The notes beneath the pieces were generated by a model. That model searched no databases and was not told the DNA's origin. It saw only the letters and a program-made list of their open reading frames with translations. Below, in pieces: positions 54,934 through 64,000 of a DNA stretch of 64,000 nucleotides. How positions within the stretch are numbered: position 1 is the stretch's first letter; each line of letters opens with the position of its first letter. Made by a program: the position numbers and the translations under genes. The DNA lies in NCBI RefSeq assembly GCF_003595175.1, contig NZ_CP032419.1, positions 1,178,001-1,242,000 of the forward strand, in the 5' to 3' direction. Origin of the DNA: Pseudomonas cavernae (lineage in GTDB: Bacteria; Pseudomonadota; Gammaproteobacteria; Pseudomonadales; Pseudomonadaceae).

Positions 54934-55359
54934 TTAGTGCGCGCCGTGGCGGTTGGAACTGGCCTGGACGATACGCTGGGCTGGCACCCGCAGCTGGGCC
55001 AGCAGGTAGTCGGCGAAGTCCGGCGCGTAGGGTTGCAGGGCAATGGCCCGGGCCATGCAGCTCAGCCAGATCTCGCTAAGGCGCTGGTCTATCGGCCACC
55101 GAGTGTGGAAGGCGGGAATGGCGATGCTGCCGTATTTTTCCTGGAACAGTTTCGGACCACCGAGCCAGCCGCTGAGGAAGCAGGTCAGTTTGTCCCGCGC
55201 CAGCTCCAGGCTTTCCCCATGCAGGCGACGCAGGTCGGCCGCCTCGGGTTGCTGGTCCATCAGCCGGTAGAAGTCGGCGACCAGGCGCTGCAGGCCGTCG
55301 ATACCGCCGGCGGCCTGGTAGGAGGCATCGCCGACGCCGTAGGCAGGGGGATGGTTCAT
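54934..55359 (-). CDS. Truncated hemoglobin, group II
   Basis: 141 residues from the ATG at 55359. Group II (trHbO-like) 2-over-2 globin: 'GGIDGLQRLVADFYRLMD' helix B region, 'GWLGGPKLFQEKYG' (E/F region with Lys-Tyr-Gly), and 'IPAFHTRWPI' with the proximal His and conserved Arg. Such proteins bind O2, NO or sulfide and function in redox or nitrosative stress. It lies upstream of and divergent from the amino-acid transporter operon, without an obvious functional link. No signal peptide. Confidence 0.87.
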   Translation of the reverse strand: MNHPPAYGVGDASYQAAGGIDGLQRLVADFYRLMDQQPEAADLRRLHGESLELARDKLTCFLSGWLGGPKLFQEKYGSIAIPAFHTRWPIDQRLSEIWLSCMARAIALQPYAPDFADYLLAQLRVPAQRIVQASSNRHGAH

Positions 55360-55686
55360 GACAGGACCTCTGAGGCAAAGCGCCATTGTAAAGGCTGCAT
55401 GGGGTGTATTCGCCATGGGCCTGCAGGGGGCTGCGTCATGTGCATCAAGCGCGGCTCGACAGCCCAGTGCCGCCTTGAATGAAGGGTGCCGAGAGCAAGG
55501 CTTTTGCGGATAGATACATAGCTGAGGATTATGCATAACATAATAAATATACATTTGATCAATGCGATGGGTGGGCGGATTCTGGTTTCGCGGCGGTGAC
55601 CAGGCGGTCAGCCAGCGCGATGTGAAGTCGGCTTTCCGGGTGACAGCCGATATCAGAGCGAAATCCGCTTCTCAGAGGAAAACAAG
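55360..55686. other. Divergent spacer, globin / ABC transporter operon
   Basis: No gene. It contains the AT-rich stretch ATTATGCATAACATAATAAAT at about 55528-55548, likely part of a promoter. AGAGGAAAACAAG precedes the transporter gene start. Confidence 0.4.
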
Positions 55687-56478
55687 ATGAATAAGACTCT
55701 CCGCTCCCTGTTGCTCTGCGCCATGCTCGGTGCCCTACCGCTCAGCGCCGCGCAGGCCAGTGAAGGCCCGACCCTGCGCATCGCCACCGAAGGCGCCTAC
55801 CCGCCGTTCAACTACTACACCGCCGACGGCCAGCTGGCCGGTTTCGATATCGAGATCGGCAAGGCCCTGTGCGAGCGCATGCAGGCCAAGTGCAGCCTGG
55901 TGGCTCAGGACTGGGACGGCATCATTCCCGCGCTGCTGGCGCGCAAGTACGATGTGATCATCGCCTCCATGTTTATCACCGAGGAGCGCCGGCAGAAGGT
56001 CGCCTTCAGCGATCCCTACCAGAAATCGGCGATGACCTTCGTGGTGCCCAAGGATTCCGAACTCAAGGACTTCAGCCCGGCCGCCATGGCGGGCAAAACC
56101 ATCGGCGCCCAAGGCGCGACCACCCAGGCCGATTACCTGATGGCCATGTTCCCCGACTCCGACGTGCGCCTGTATCCGACCCAGGATGCGGTGAACCTGG
56201 ACCTGGTGTCCGGGCGCCTGGATGCCCAGGTCGGCGACATGATCCCGATGCTCGACTGGACCCAGAAATCCACCGATGGCAGCTGCTGCCGTATGGCCGG
56301 CGCGCCGATCAGCGACTCGAAATATGTCGGCGAGGGCGTCGGCATGGCGCTGCGCAAGGAAGACGAGCAGCTGCGCCAGCAGCTTAACCAGGCGCTGGCA
56401 TCGATCATCGCCGATGGCACCTACCAGGCCATCAACGACAAGTTCTTCTCGGTCAATCTGCTGACCCTGGAGCAGTGA
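55687..56478 (+). CDS. Amino-acid ABC transporter, periplasmic binding protein
   Basis: 263 residues. Signal peptide to about AAQASE, then the polar amino-acid binding fold: 'LRIATEGAYPPFNYYTADGQ', 'GFDIEIGKALCERMQAKC', 'ITEERRQKVAFSDPYQKSAM'. The Cys pairs and the EGAYPPF motif resemble octopine/nopaline and lysine-arginine-ornithine binding proteins. It delivers substrate to the two permeases and ATPase that follow. First gene of a plus-strand six-gene cluster; strong AGAGGAAAA ribosome site. Confidence 0.9.
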   Translation: MNKTLRSLLLCAMLGALPLSAAQASEGPTLRIATEGAYPPFNYYTADGQLAGFDIEIGKALCERMQAKCSLVAQDWDGIIPALLARKYDVIIASMFITEERRQKVAFSDPYQKSAMTFVVPKDSELKDFSPAAMAGKTIGAQGATTQADYLMAMFPDSDVRLYPTQDAVNLDLVSGRLDAQVGDMIPMLDWTQKSTDGSCCRMAGAPISDSKYVGEGVGMALRKEDEQLRQQLNQALASIIADGTYQAINDKFFSVNLLTLEQ

Positions 56479-56519
56479 GCCAAGCACTGCCCATCTGCTG
56501 AACGAGAAGAGGATTTGTT

Positions 56520-57245
56520 ATGGACTGGCTCACCTACCTGAGCTTCGGTGACGCCGGCTGGGGCGACGAGTTGCTGCAGGGCCTTGGGGTAACCCTGGGC
56601 CTGGCGCTGGCCACCCTGCCGGTTGGCCTGCTGCTGGGCCTGCTGGTGGCGGCGCTGGCGCTGTTCGGCGGGCGCCTGCCACGCGCCCTGGCCCTGGCTT
56701 TCAGCACCACCCTGCGCGGCCTGCCCGAGCTGCTCACCCTGTTTATCATCTACCACGGCGTGGGCATGGGCCTGAACGCCCTGCTGCGTTGGTACAACCC
56801 GGCGGCCGGCTATCTCGAACTGAGCCCATTTATCGCCGGAGTGCTGGCCTTGGGCCTGGTCTTCGCCGCCTATTCCAGCGAAGTCTGGCGCGGCGCCTGG
56901 CAGGCCCTGGACGGCGGCCAGCGCGAGGCGGGGCAGGCCATGGGCCTGCGCCGGCTGACCATCTTCCGGGTGATCGAGCTGCCGCAACTGCTGCGCCTGG
57001 CCCTGCCGGGGCTGGGCAACCTGTGGGTCAATCTGCTCAAGGACACCGCCCTGGTGTCGGTGATCGCCCTCAGCGATCTGATGCGCATGGCCAATATCGC
57101 CGTGGGCACCACCAAGAAGCCGTTTCTGTTCTTCCTCGTGGTGTGCCTGGCCTACTGGCTGGTGTGCCTGCTCTGCGAGTGCCTGCTGGCACGCATGGAG
57201 CGCCGCGCCAACCGCGGCTACCGCACGGGAGGGCAGGCAGCATGA
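56520..57245 (+). CDS. Amino-acid ABC transporter permease 1 (HisQ-like)
   Basis: 241 residues, about five membrane helices, with the EAA loop 'GQAMGLRRLTIFRVIELPQLLRLALPGLGN' that docks onto the ATPase. The conserved FAAYSSEVWRGAW is characteristic of the HisQ/OccQ family. It forms a heterodimer with the next gene product. Its stop codon overlaps the next start (ATGA). Confidence 0.9.
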   Translation: MDWLTYLSFGDAGWGDELLQGLGVTLGLALATLPVGLLLGLLVAALALFGGRLPRALALAFSTTLRGLPELLTLFIIYHGVGMGLNALLRWYNPAAGYLELSPFIAGVLALGLVFAAYSSEVWRGAWQALDGGQREAGQAMGLRRLTIFRVIELPQLLRLALPGLGNLWVNLLKDTALVSVIALSDLMRMANIAVGTTKKPFLFFLVVCLAYWLVCLLCECLLARMERRANRGYRTGGQAA

Positions 57246-57985
57246 TGGATATCCTTACGCGCTTCTCCGCTCAGCTCTTGGCCGGCGCCGGCCTGACCCT
57301 GCAACTCACTGCCATCGCCGCGCTGCTGGCCTGCGCCCTGGCCCTGCCCCTGGCTATTGCCCGCTGCAGCGAACGCGGTCTGCTGCGCTGGCCGATTCGC
57401 CTGTTCGTGTCGTTCTTCCGTGGCACGCCGCTGCTGGCCCAGTTGTTTCTGGTGTATTACGGCTCGGGCCAGTTCCGCACCGAGCTGAACCAGCTGGGGC
57501 TGTGGTGGTTCTTCCGCGATCCCTACTACTGCGCGCTGCTGACCTTCGTCCTCAACTCCACGGCCTATCAGGTGGAAATCCTCCGGGGCGGCCTGCGGGC
57601 GGTGCCCTATGGGCAGATCGAGGCGGGTATCGCCATGGGCCTGTCGCGCTTCAACCAGTACCGCAAGATCATCCTGCCCAATGCCTACCGCATCGCCTTT
57701 CCGGCCCTGGGCAACGAGATCATCCTGCTGCTCAAGGGCAGCGCGGTGGTCAGCGTGATCACCCTGTTCGATGTGATGGGCCAGACCCGGCGCATCTTCT
57801 CGCAAACCTTCGACCTGTCCGTGTACCTGTGGGCGGCCGTGCTCTACCTGCTGATGACCAGCGTTTTCGTCTGGCTCTGGCGTCGCCTGGAGCTGTGCCT
57901 GACCCGCCATCAGCGGGTACGCCAGGCCCCATCCCCCGCTACTTTGCCCGCAGCAAAGCGGGTCTCCGCCGGAGTGTCGCCATGA
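57242..57985 (+). CDS. Amino-acid ABC transporter permease 2 (HisM-like)
   Basis: 247 residues starting MMDILTRF. The EAA loop reads 'GIAMGLSRFNQYRKIILPNAYRIAFPALGN'; 'FFRGTPLLAQLFLVYYG' is typical of HisM/OccM permeases. The C-terminal tail of about 35 residues is Pro/Ala-rich. The start overlaps the previous stop and the stop overlaps the ATPase start (ATGA both times), so all three are translationally coupled. Confidence 0.9.
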   Translation: MMDILTRFSAQLLAGAGLTLQLTAIAALLACALALPLAIARCSERGLLRWPIRLFVSFFRGTPLLAQLFLVYYGSGQFRTELNQLGLWWFFRDPYYCALLTFVLNSTAYQVEILRGGLRAVPYGQIEAGIAMGLSRFNQYRKIILPNAYRIAFPALGNEIILLLKGSAVVSVITLFDVMGQTRRIFSQTFDLSVYLWAAVLYLLMTSVFVWLWRRLELCLTRHQRVRQAPSPATLPAAKRVSAGVSP

Positions 57986-58764
57986 CTGCAAGCAACCCCC
58001 AGACCGCTGCCCTGCAGGTGGAAGACCTGCACAAGACCTTCGCCGGTATCGAGGTGCTCAAGGGGATCTCGCTGACCGCCGAGAAGCACGACGTGATCAG
58101 CATCATCGGCTCCAGCGGCTCGGGCAAGAGCACCTTGTTGCGCTGCATGAACCTGCTGGAGTTCCCCGACAGTGGCCGCCTGCGGGTGCACGGCGAGGAG
58201 CTTGAACTGGGAACCAACCGACGCGGCGTGCGCTCGCGGCGTTTCCAGCGGCAGATCGAGCGGGTGCGCTCGCGTCTGGCCATGGTCTTCCAATCGTTCA
58301 ACCTGTGGTCGCACATGACCGTACTGGAGAACGTGATGCTTGGCCCCTGCCTGGTGCTCAAACGCAATCGCCACGAGGTAGAGGCCCAGGCGAAGAAGCT
58401 GCTGGCCCGGGTCGGCATGCTGGAGAAGTGCCAGATGTACCCCGACTGCCTGTCCGGCGGGCAGAAGCAGCGGGTGGCCATCGCCCGCGCCTTGGCCATG
58501 GACCCGGAGGTGATGCTGTTCGACGAGCCCACCTCGGCGCTGGACCCGGAACTGGTGGGTGAGGTGCTGCGGGTGATCCGCGAGCTGGCCGAGGAAGGCC
58601 GCACCATGATCATGGTCACCCATGAGATGCGCTTCGCCCGCGAGGTGTCGTCCAAGCTGGTGTACCTGCACCAGGGCCGCATCGAGGAGCAGGGCAGCCC
58701 CGAACAGCTGTTCAACGCCCCGCAATCGGACAACCTGCGCCGCCTGCTGGCCAGCCAATACTGA
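57982..58764 (+). CDS. Amino-acid ABC transporter ATPase (HisP-like)
   Basis: 260 residues. Walker A GSSGSGKS (about 43-50), ABC signature LSGGQKQ (about 156-162), Walker B VMLFDEPTSALDP (about 175-187) and switch His in MVTHEM. Polar amino-acid importer ATPase of the HisP/OccP subfamily, with an N-terminal 'LQVEDLHKTFAGIEVLKGISL'. It energises uptake with the two permeases. It ends 33 bp before the decarboxylase. Confidence 0.93.
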   Translation: MTASNPQTAALQVEDLHKTFAGIEVLKGISLTAEKHDVISIIGSSGSGKSTLLRCMNLLEFPDSGRLRVHGEELELGTNRRGVRSRRFQRQIERVRSRLAMVFQSFNLWSHMTVLENVMLGPCLVLKRNRHEVEAQAKKLLARVGMLEKCQMYPDCLSGGQKQRVAIARALAMDPEVMLFDEPTSALDPELVGEVLRVIRELAEEGRTMIMVTHEMRFAREVSSKLVYLHQGRIEEQGSPEQLFNAPQSDNLRRLLASQY

Positions 58765-58797
58765 TTTTTCAACTGCCTTGTTTAAGTGAGTGATTGC

Positions 58798-60249
58798 ATG
58801 AGCCAAGTCGTCTCCCTGTACCCCTGGAAAAGACCGCAGCACCTCGAGAGTGCCCACAACCAGCTGCTGATCGACGGGGTCAACGCTCTGGAACTGGTCG
58901 AGCGCTATGGCTCGCCACTGTTCGTCTATTCGGAAAGCAAACTGCGGGATAACTCCCGGGATATTCTCGACAACTTCCGCCGCGTGCATGCCAGGACTCG
59001 GGTTTGTTTCGCCAGCAAGGCCTGCGCCAACCTGGCGGTGCTCAAGGTCTTCAAGGACTGCGGTCTGGATCTGGAGGTCAACTCCGGCGGCGAGTTCTAC
59101 AAGGCGCATATCGCCGGCTTCGTCCCGGCGCAGATGGTGTTCAACGGTGTGGCCAAGCAGGTGGACGAGCTGCGTGAGGTGATAGGTGCCGGGATCAAGG
59201 CGATCAACGTGGACTCGCTGTCGGAGCTTGCGCGCATTCTCGCGGTGGCCAGTGAGCTGGGCCAGCAGGCGCGGGTTAGCCTGCGCATCATCCCGGAGAT
59301 CCAGGGCGGCGCCGCTGCCGGCTGGCAGACCGGCACCTCCACCTCCAAGTTCGGCATGACCGCCGCCGAGCAGGCCGAGGCCATCGAACTGATCCTTGAG
59401 CATCCGCAGGCGCTCAAGCTGGTGGGGGTGCATGCCCATATCGGCACCCAGGTCACCGATATCGGTGCCTACCAGGCCGAGGCCAACTTTCTCATCGACT
59501 ATGTGCGCCAGGTGGCCGAGCGCCTGCCTTACCCGCTGGAGCATGTGAATCTGGGCGGCGGCTTCCCGAAGAACTACAGCAGCTCACGGGAGAACTTCGA
59601 TTCGGTGGCACCACACTATTGCGCCAACTACCGCACCGAGATCGACTTTACCCTGCTCGCCGAACATCTGATCAAACCCATGGCCCAGGCCCTGGGCGAG
59701 CAGATCGAGCTGATCGTCGAGCCGGGGCGCAGCATGGTCAGCGATACCGCGATCCTGCTGACTCGCATCGAGGCCCGCAAGGAGCGCCAGGGTCGCCCGG
59801 TGTTTTACCTGGACGCAGGCTACAGCGTGCTGTTCGACCTGTACAACGGCTGGTACTTCCACATGCTCAATGCCTCCCGCGCCGATGACCGGGACACCCG
59901 CCATTGCCGTATGGCCGGGCCGCTGTGCGACAGCAGCGACACCTACTACGACATCGAGGGCGAGGGCGCAGTGGCGGACCTGATCGCCGAGGAACCGGCT
60001 CTGGCCCAGCATCGTGCGGTGCTGGAGCAGGTGCTGGTGCACCAGCCCAACCTGCGTGAGTTGCCGGCGGCCACTGCCATGGGCGATGTGATCGCCCTGC
60101 TGGACGTGGGCGCCTATGCCCTGGAGATGATGAGTCAGTACTGTGGTCGCCAAGCCGCCGCCGCGGTGTTGGTGGATCTGCAGCAGGGCAGCCGGCTGAT
60201 CCGTCGCCGTGGCGAGTACCGCGATCTGCTGGCCCATGATCTGGACTGA
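58798..60249 (+). CDS. Fold-III PLP decarboxylase (LysA/DokD-like)
   Basis: 483 residues. Alanine-racemase-fold decarboxylase: PLP Lys74 in FASKACANL, a Gly-rich phosphate loop (VNLGGGFP), IVEPGRS, 'YLDAGYSVL', 'AGPLCDSSD' with the catalytic Cys, and GDVIALLDVGAYALE. It is longer than diaminopimelate decarboxylase (about 415-420). The C-terminal part 'GPLCD...GAYALE...SRLIRRRGEYRDL' recalls the Salmonella D-ornithine/D-lysine decarboxylase DokD. A D- or L-basic amino acid is the likely substrate. It is coupled to the upstream ABC importer in the same operon. The start MSQVVSLYPW at 58798 is preferred over a GTG four codons earlier. Confidence 0.8.
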   Translation: MSQVVSLYPWKRPQHLESAHNQLLIDGVNALELVERYGSPLFVYSESKLRDNSRDILDNFRRVHARTRVCFASKACANLAVLKVFKDCGLDLEVNSGGEFYKAHIAGFVPAQMVFNGVAKQVDELREVIGAGIKAINVDSLSELARILAVASELGQQARVSLRIIPEIQGGAAAGWQTGTSTSKFGMTAAEQAEAIELILEHPQALKLVGVHAHIGTQVTDIGAYQAEANFLIDYVRQVAERLPYPLEHVNLGGGFPKNYSSSRENFDSVAPHYCANYRTEIDFTLLAEHLIKPMAQALGEQIELIVEPGRSMVSDTAILLTRIEARKERQGRPVFYLDAGYSVLFDLYNGWYFHMLNASRADDRDTRHCRMAGPLCDSSDTYYDIEGEGAVADLIAEEPALAQHRAVLEQVLVHQPNLRELPAATAMGDVIALLDVGAYALEMMSQYCGRQAAAAVLVDLQQGSRLIRRRGEYRDLLAHDLD

Positions 60250-60360
60250 GGTGTGCTCTGCCATGCCCCGTGGGGTCAGGCTTGCGCGCGGAGCGCAGCA
60301 CGGTGCACTGTTGCCCCCGGAGTGGCCGATATGACGGCCTGTCTGGGAGAGCTACCGATC

Positions 60361-61929
<1,569 letters not shown>

Positions 61930-61939
61930 GCCGGTTCCC

Positions 61940-62113
61940 TCACTGACCCTGTTGGCGAAGCTTATGAAGCTTATGAAGCTTATGAAGCTTATACAGCGCA
62001 TGGCCGGAGGCCAGATCGCGGAACATCTGGCGCATGGCCTCGAGCACGTCGACCTGGGCGAGCAGACGCTGGGCATCGGCGTGGTGGATCACATAGGGCG
62101 TGGCGCTGGACAT
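61940..62113 (-). pseudogene. dauB: dauB remnant fused to 9-bp repeats
   Basis: 57 codons from the ATG at 62113. The first 40 residues (MSSATPYVIHHADAQRLLAQ, then VDVLEAMRQMFRDLASGHAL) match the start of DauB, an ornithine-cyclodeaminase-fold anabolic L-arginine dehydrogenase that completes D- to L-arginine conversion. The remaining about 270 residues are gone. The frame runs into K-L-H repeats encoded by four 9-bp units and stops 11 bp before the dauA remnant. The order dauB-dauA on this strand is as in Pseudomonas aeruginosa. Confidence 0.62.
61958..61993. repeat. Four tandem 9-bp units GAAGCTTAT
   Basis: Four exact consecutive GAAGCTTAT units in the dauB remnant. They probably formed at the deletion junction by slippage or end-joining. 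Confidence 0.85.
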
Positions 62114-62236
62114 GGACGGGCTCCGGGCGTGAGTAAACTTGTTTGTCCGTGTTGGACTTTAAAGTCTATTCCGGCAGCCCAGCGGAGCCCGCGATGCAAG
62201 GGTATGACGCCTGCATGACCGGCGCGTCCTGCTGGG

Positions 62237-63277
62237 TTAGCGCCGTAGCGCCGGCAGGAAGCTCAGCAGGCTGGCCGGCAAACGCGCGCGCAGCCCGGCG
62301 GTGAGGGCGTCGCGGCGTTTCTGGTAGGCGATGCCGAGGCCGATCACCGCCAAGCCGATCAGGGTGAGGAGGATCGGGAACAGCAGCGAGTCCTCGAACA
62401 CCTCATAGGCCAGGTGACCGAGGTAGCCGGCCACGCCGATGGCGCCGAAGACCATGAACAGCGGCCGGCGCAGCAGTACGGCGACGCTCATCAGACCGAG
62501 GTTGATCAGGCAGTAAAGCGCCTTGCCTAGCTCGCTGCCGCTGTCCATCAGGCTCAGCCCGCCCCAGAACGCCAGCAGGCCGGCGAAATAGCCCCAGAAG
62601 GCGAAGTCCTGGCGGCTGCGGCCGTCCACCAGCAGGCTGACCAGCAGCAAGGCCAGGCCGAACCACAGCGAGATCCAGCGCCGTTGGTCCCAGTCGAAGA
62701 TGCCGCCGTAGACCAGTTCGGTGAGGTCCATGGACATGAACCACAGGGCCACCGCGATCGGCATGACGATGAAGGGGAAGGGCAGCAGGCGCAGCATCAG
62801 CAGGCCGACCAGCAGGGTGGCGGCCTCCATCGCCAGCCAGCCGCCGCGCACATACACGTAGTAGTCGTGGAAGTCGCGCTGGCCGTCGTCCAGCGGCCAC
62901 AGGCCGGTCAGGCGTTCGACGGCGAACACCGCGAGCGGCGTCAGGCTCACCGCCACGGCGCCGAGCAGTCCGCCGGGAATGCGCTGGCCGCGCTGCCACA
63001 GGCTCAGACCGGTAAGGGTGAACAGGCCCATGTAGGCCAGCGCCACCAGCAGCAGGGCCAGTTCGCCGATGCTCATCCAGGCCTCGGTGAGCAGCCAGCC
63101 CATGGCGCCCATGATCAGCAGGGCGCCGAAGTAGTAGGCGATGTGCGCGAGCTGGAAGCTGGCGCGGGTTTCCGGTTGCTGGCGGAGGAACTGCAGCAGT
63201 GCCTGATCCTGGCCGGGCTGCAGCACCCCGGCGCTGACGGCGCGGGCGAGGTCTTGGCTGTCGAATTTGAAAGTCAT
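62237..63277 (-). CDS. DUF2157-like polytopic membrane protein
   Basis: 346 residues from the ATG at 63277 (AAAGGAGCCC upstream). A short soluble start ('DLARAVSAGVLQPGQDQALLQFL', the DUF2157-type N-terminal motif) is followed by about ten membrane helices, ending in a basic tail. Family function is unknown, and it is not obviously a transporter. Monocistronic; downstream lies the decayed dau locus. Full length, no irregularity. Confidence 0.75.
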   Translation of the reverse strand: MTFKFDSQDLARAVSAGVLQPGQDQALLQFLRQQPETRASFQLAHIAYYFGALLIMGAMGWLLTEAWMSIGELALLLVALAYMGLFTLTGLSLWQRGQRIPGGLLGAVAVSLTPLAVFAVERLTGLWPLDDGQRDFHDYYVYVRGGWLAMEAATLLVGLLMLRLLPFPFIVMPIAVALWFMSMDLTELVYGGIFDWDQRRWISLWFGLALLLVSLLVDGRSRQDFAFWGYFAGLLAFWGGLSLMDSGSELGKALYCLINLGLMSVAVLLRRPLFMVFGAIGVAGYLGHLAYEVFEDSLLFPILLTLIGLAVIGLGIAYQKRRDALTAGLRARLPASLLSFLPALRR

Positions 63278-63329
63278 GGCTGGGCTCCTTTCCCGGGTTG
63301 ACGTTGCCGGCGGCGGCATTTGGCACAGT

Positions 63330-63493
63330 CTAGTGGCCTGTACGGTTGTTGGTTAACTCAAGTTCGGATGACTGAGGTTCTGAGACCAGGCGCTGCGACG
63401 AGTCATAGCAGGGCTATGGCGAGGAGCAGCAACGCCGTATCAGGGCCTCAGACGCCGAAATTGACTAATTGAACTAACCACACAGGCCACTAG
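63330..63493. mobile_element. MITE-like element with CTAGTGGCCTGT ends
   Basis: 164 bp, left end CTAGTGGCCTGTACGGTTGT, right end AACCACACAGGCCACTAG, with inner TTAACTCAA / TTGAACTAA arms. No coding capacity. Confidence 0.65.
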
Positions 63494-63525
63494 CTGCGTC
63501 GCCCGGATGCAATCCGGGAAAGCAC

Positions 63526-63603
63526 GTAGGATGGGTTGAGCGCAGCGATACCCATCGACCAGCAGCGATGGGTATCGGCGCTACGCGCCTCAGCCCATCC
63601 TAG
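63526..63603. repeat. GTAGGATGGG palindrome
   Basis: GTAGGATGGGTTGAGCGCAG at the left, CTCAGCCCATCCTA at the right, with GATACCCATC / GATGGGTATC arms. Same family as 42795-43000. Confidence 0.7.
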
Positions 63604-63868
63604 GGTCTGTTGACGTTTCGTCACGGCCGCGACGGAGCCTGTTTTTGCGCGGGGCTAGGCGCGAGACGCGAAGTTTGGTCGTTCCAAATGAGCGTCGAGC
63701 AACGACGCGCCGCGCAAAAACAGGCCCGTCCCTGCGGGTTGCGCGGCAAATGGCGCCATGCGTCGTTGCGGGACTTGGCAAGGGAACGACCATTCCCTGC
63801 GTCCCGCGCCTAGCCTGGCGCCATTTGCCGCGGCAACGCGGTTCGCGACGAAGCGTCAACAGACCCTA
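63601..63868. mobile_element. 268-bp MITE-like element with long inverted ends
   Basis: TAGGGTCTGTTGACGTTTCG at the left is mirrored by GACGAAGCGTCAACAGACCC at the right. Inner segments (GCGCGGGGCTAGGCG..., TGGCGCCATTTGCC...) can pair further. No transposase. It directly adjoins the preceding palindrome. Confidence 0.7.
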
Positions 63869-63884
63869 GGCAAAGGCCCAACAA

Positions 63885-63912
63885 AAAAGGCGAAGCTCGC
63901 GCTTCGCCTTTT
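63885..63912. terminator. Bidirectional terminator
   Basis: AAAAGGCGAAGC, loop TCGC, GCTTCGCCTTTT: a perfect 12-bp stem flanked by A and T runs, just after the minus-strand gene that ends at 63932. Confidence 0.88.
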
Positions 63913-63931
63913 CGATGCATCCCGCGGGCAC

Positions 63932-64000
63932 TCAGTGCTTGCGCGGTACCGACTTGAGCAGCTCGACCGGCGGGTATTCGCAGTTGATCTTGCGCCCGAG
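63932..64000 (-). CDS. C-terminus of an unidentified protein (partial)
   Basis: The minus strand reads LGRKINCEYPPVELLKSVPR-KH-stop; the gene continues beyond the window. Its codon use is like its chromosomal neighbours and a terminator follows. Too short to identify. Confidence 0.6.
   Translation of the reverse strand, partial: LGRKINCEYPPVELLKSVPRKH

Overview
The window is high-GC DNA with Pseudomonas-type gene content: the alginate operon order algD-8-44-K-E-G-X-L-I-J-F-A, moaCDE, a DauR-type regulator, ACC deaminase and many Pseudomonas-like intergenic palindromes. I read it as a chromosomal segment of a Pseudomonas sensu lato (Pseudomonas/Azotobacter group). This rests on recognised protein families, not on a database search. 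I saw no rRNA, tRNA, CRISPR array or transposase gene.

Layout. (1) 1-5160: accessory DNA. It holds a small repeat-containing secreted protein, a truncated GFA-family gene, an ACC deaminase (acdS), then an AT-richer run of small minus-strand genes separated by attC-like sites. This looks like an integron cassette array with no integrase in view. (2) 5259-6904: a short-chain dehydrogenase and a small membrane protein. (3) 7282-24439: a complete twelve-gene alginate operon on the minus strand. (4) 25188-42053: a second complete alginate operon, same order and strand, directly upstream of the first. All catalytic residues I checked are present in both. The copies are clearly diverged, each has its own algD leader, and Alg44 differs at the c-di-GMP-binding Asp44 (Glu in copy 1). 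(5) 43038-51557: ordinary chromosomal genes (yaaA, two tandem acyl-CoA ligases, a CDF metal exporter with a His-Asp loop, a PIN-PhoH ATPase, moaCDE). (6) 52000-62113: an amino-acid region. A DauR-like regulator and remnants of dauA and dauB on the minus strand flank a plus-strand operon of amino-acid ABC transporter, fold-III PLP decarboxylase and LysR regulator. A D-arginine catabolic locus seems to have been split and decayed while a transporter-decarboxylase module sits in its middle. (7) 62237-64000: a DUF2157-like membrane protein, three MITE-like or palindromic elements, and the end of an unidentified minus-strand gene.

How the genes work together. Each alginate operon encodes precursor supply (AlgA, AlgD), polymerisation (Alg8, Alg44), periplasmic epimerisation, acetylation and lysis (AlgG, AlgI, AlgJ, AlgF, AlgX, AlgL) and export (AlgK, AlgE). 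Only AlgC, encoded elsewhere in pseudomonads, is missing. Palindromic repeats of two or three families have invaded the same junctions in both operons (algE/algG, algL/algI, algF/algA), and in algG they overlap the start of the coding sequence.
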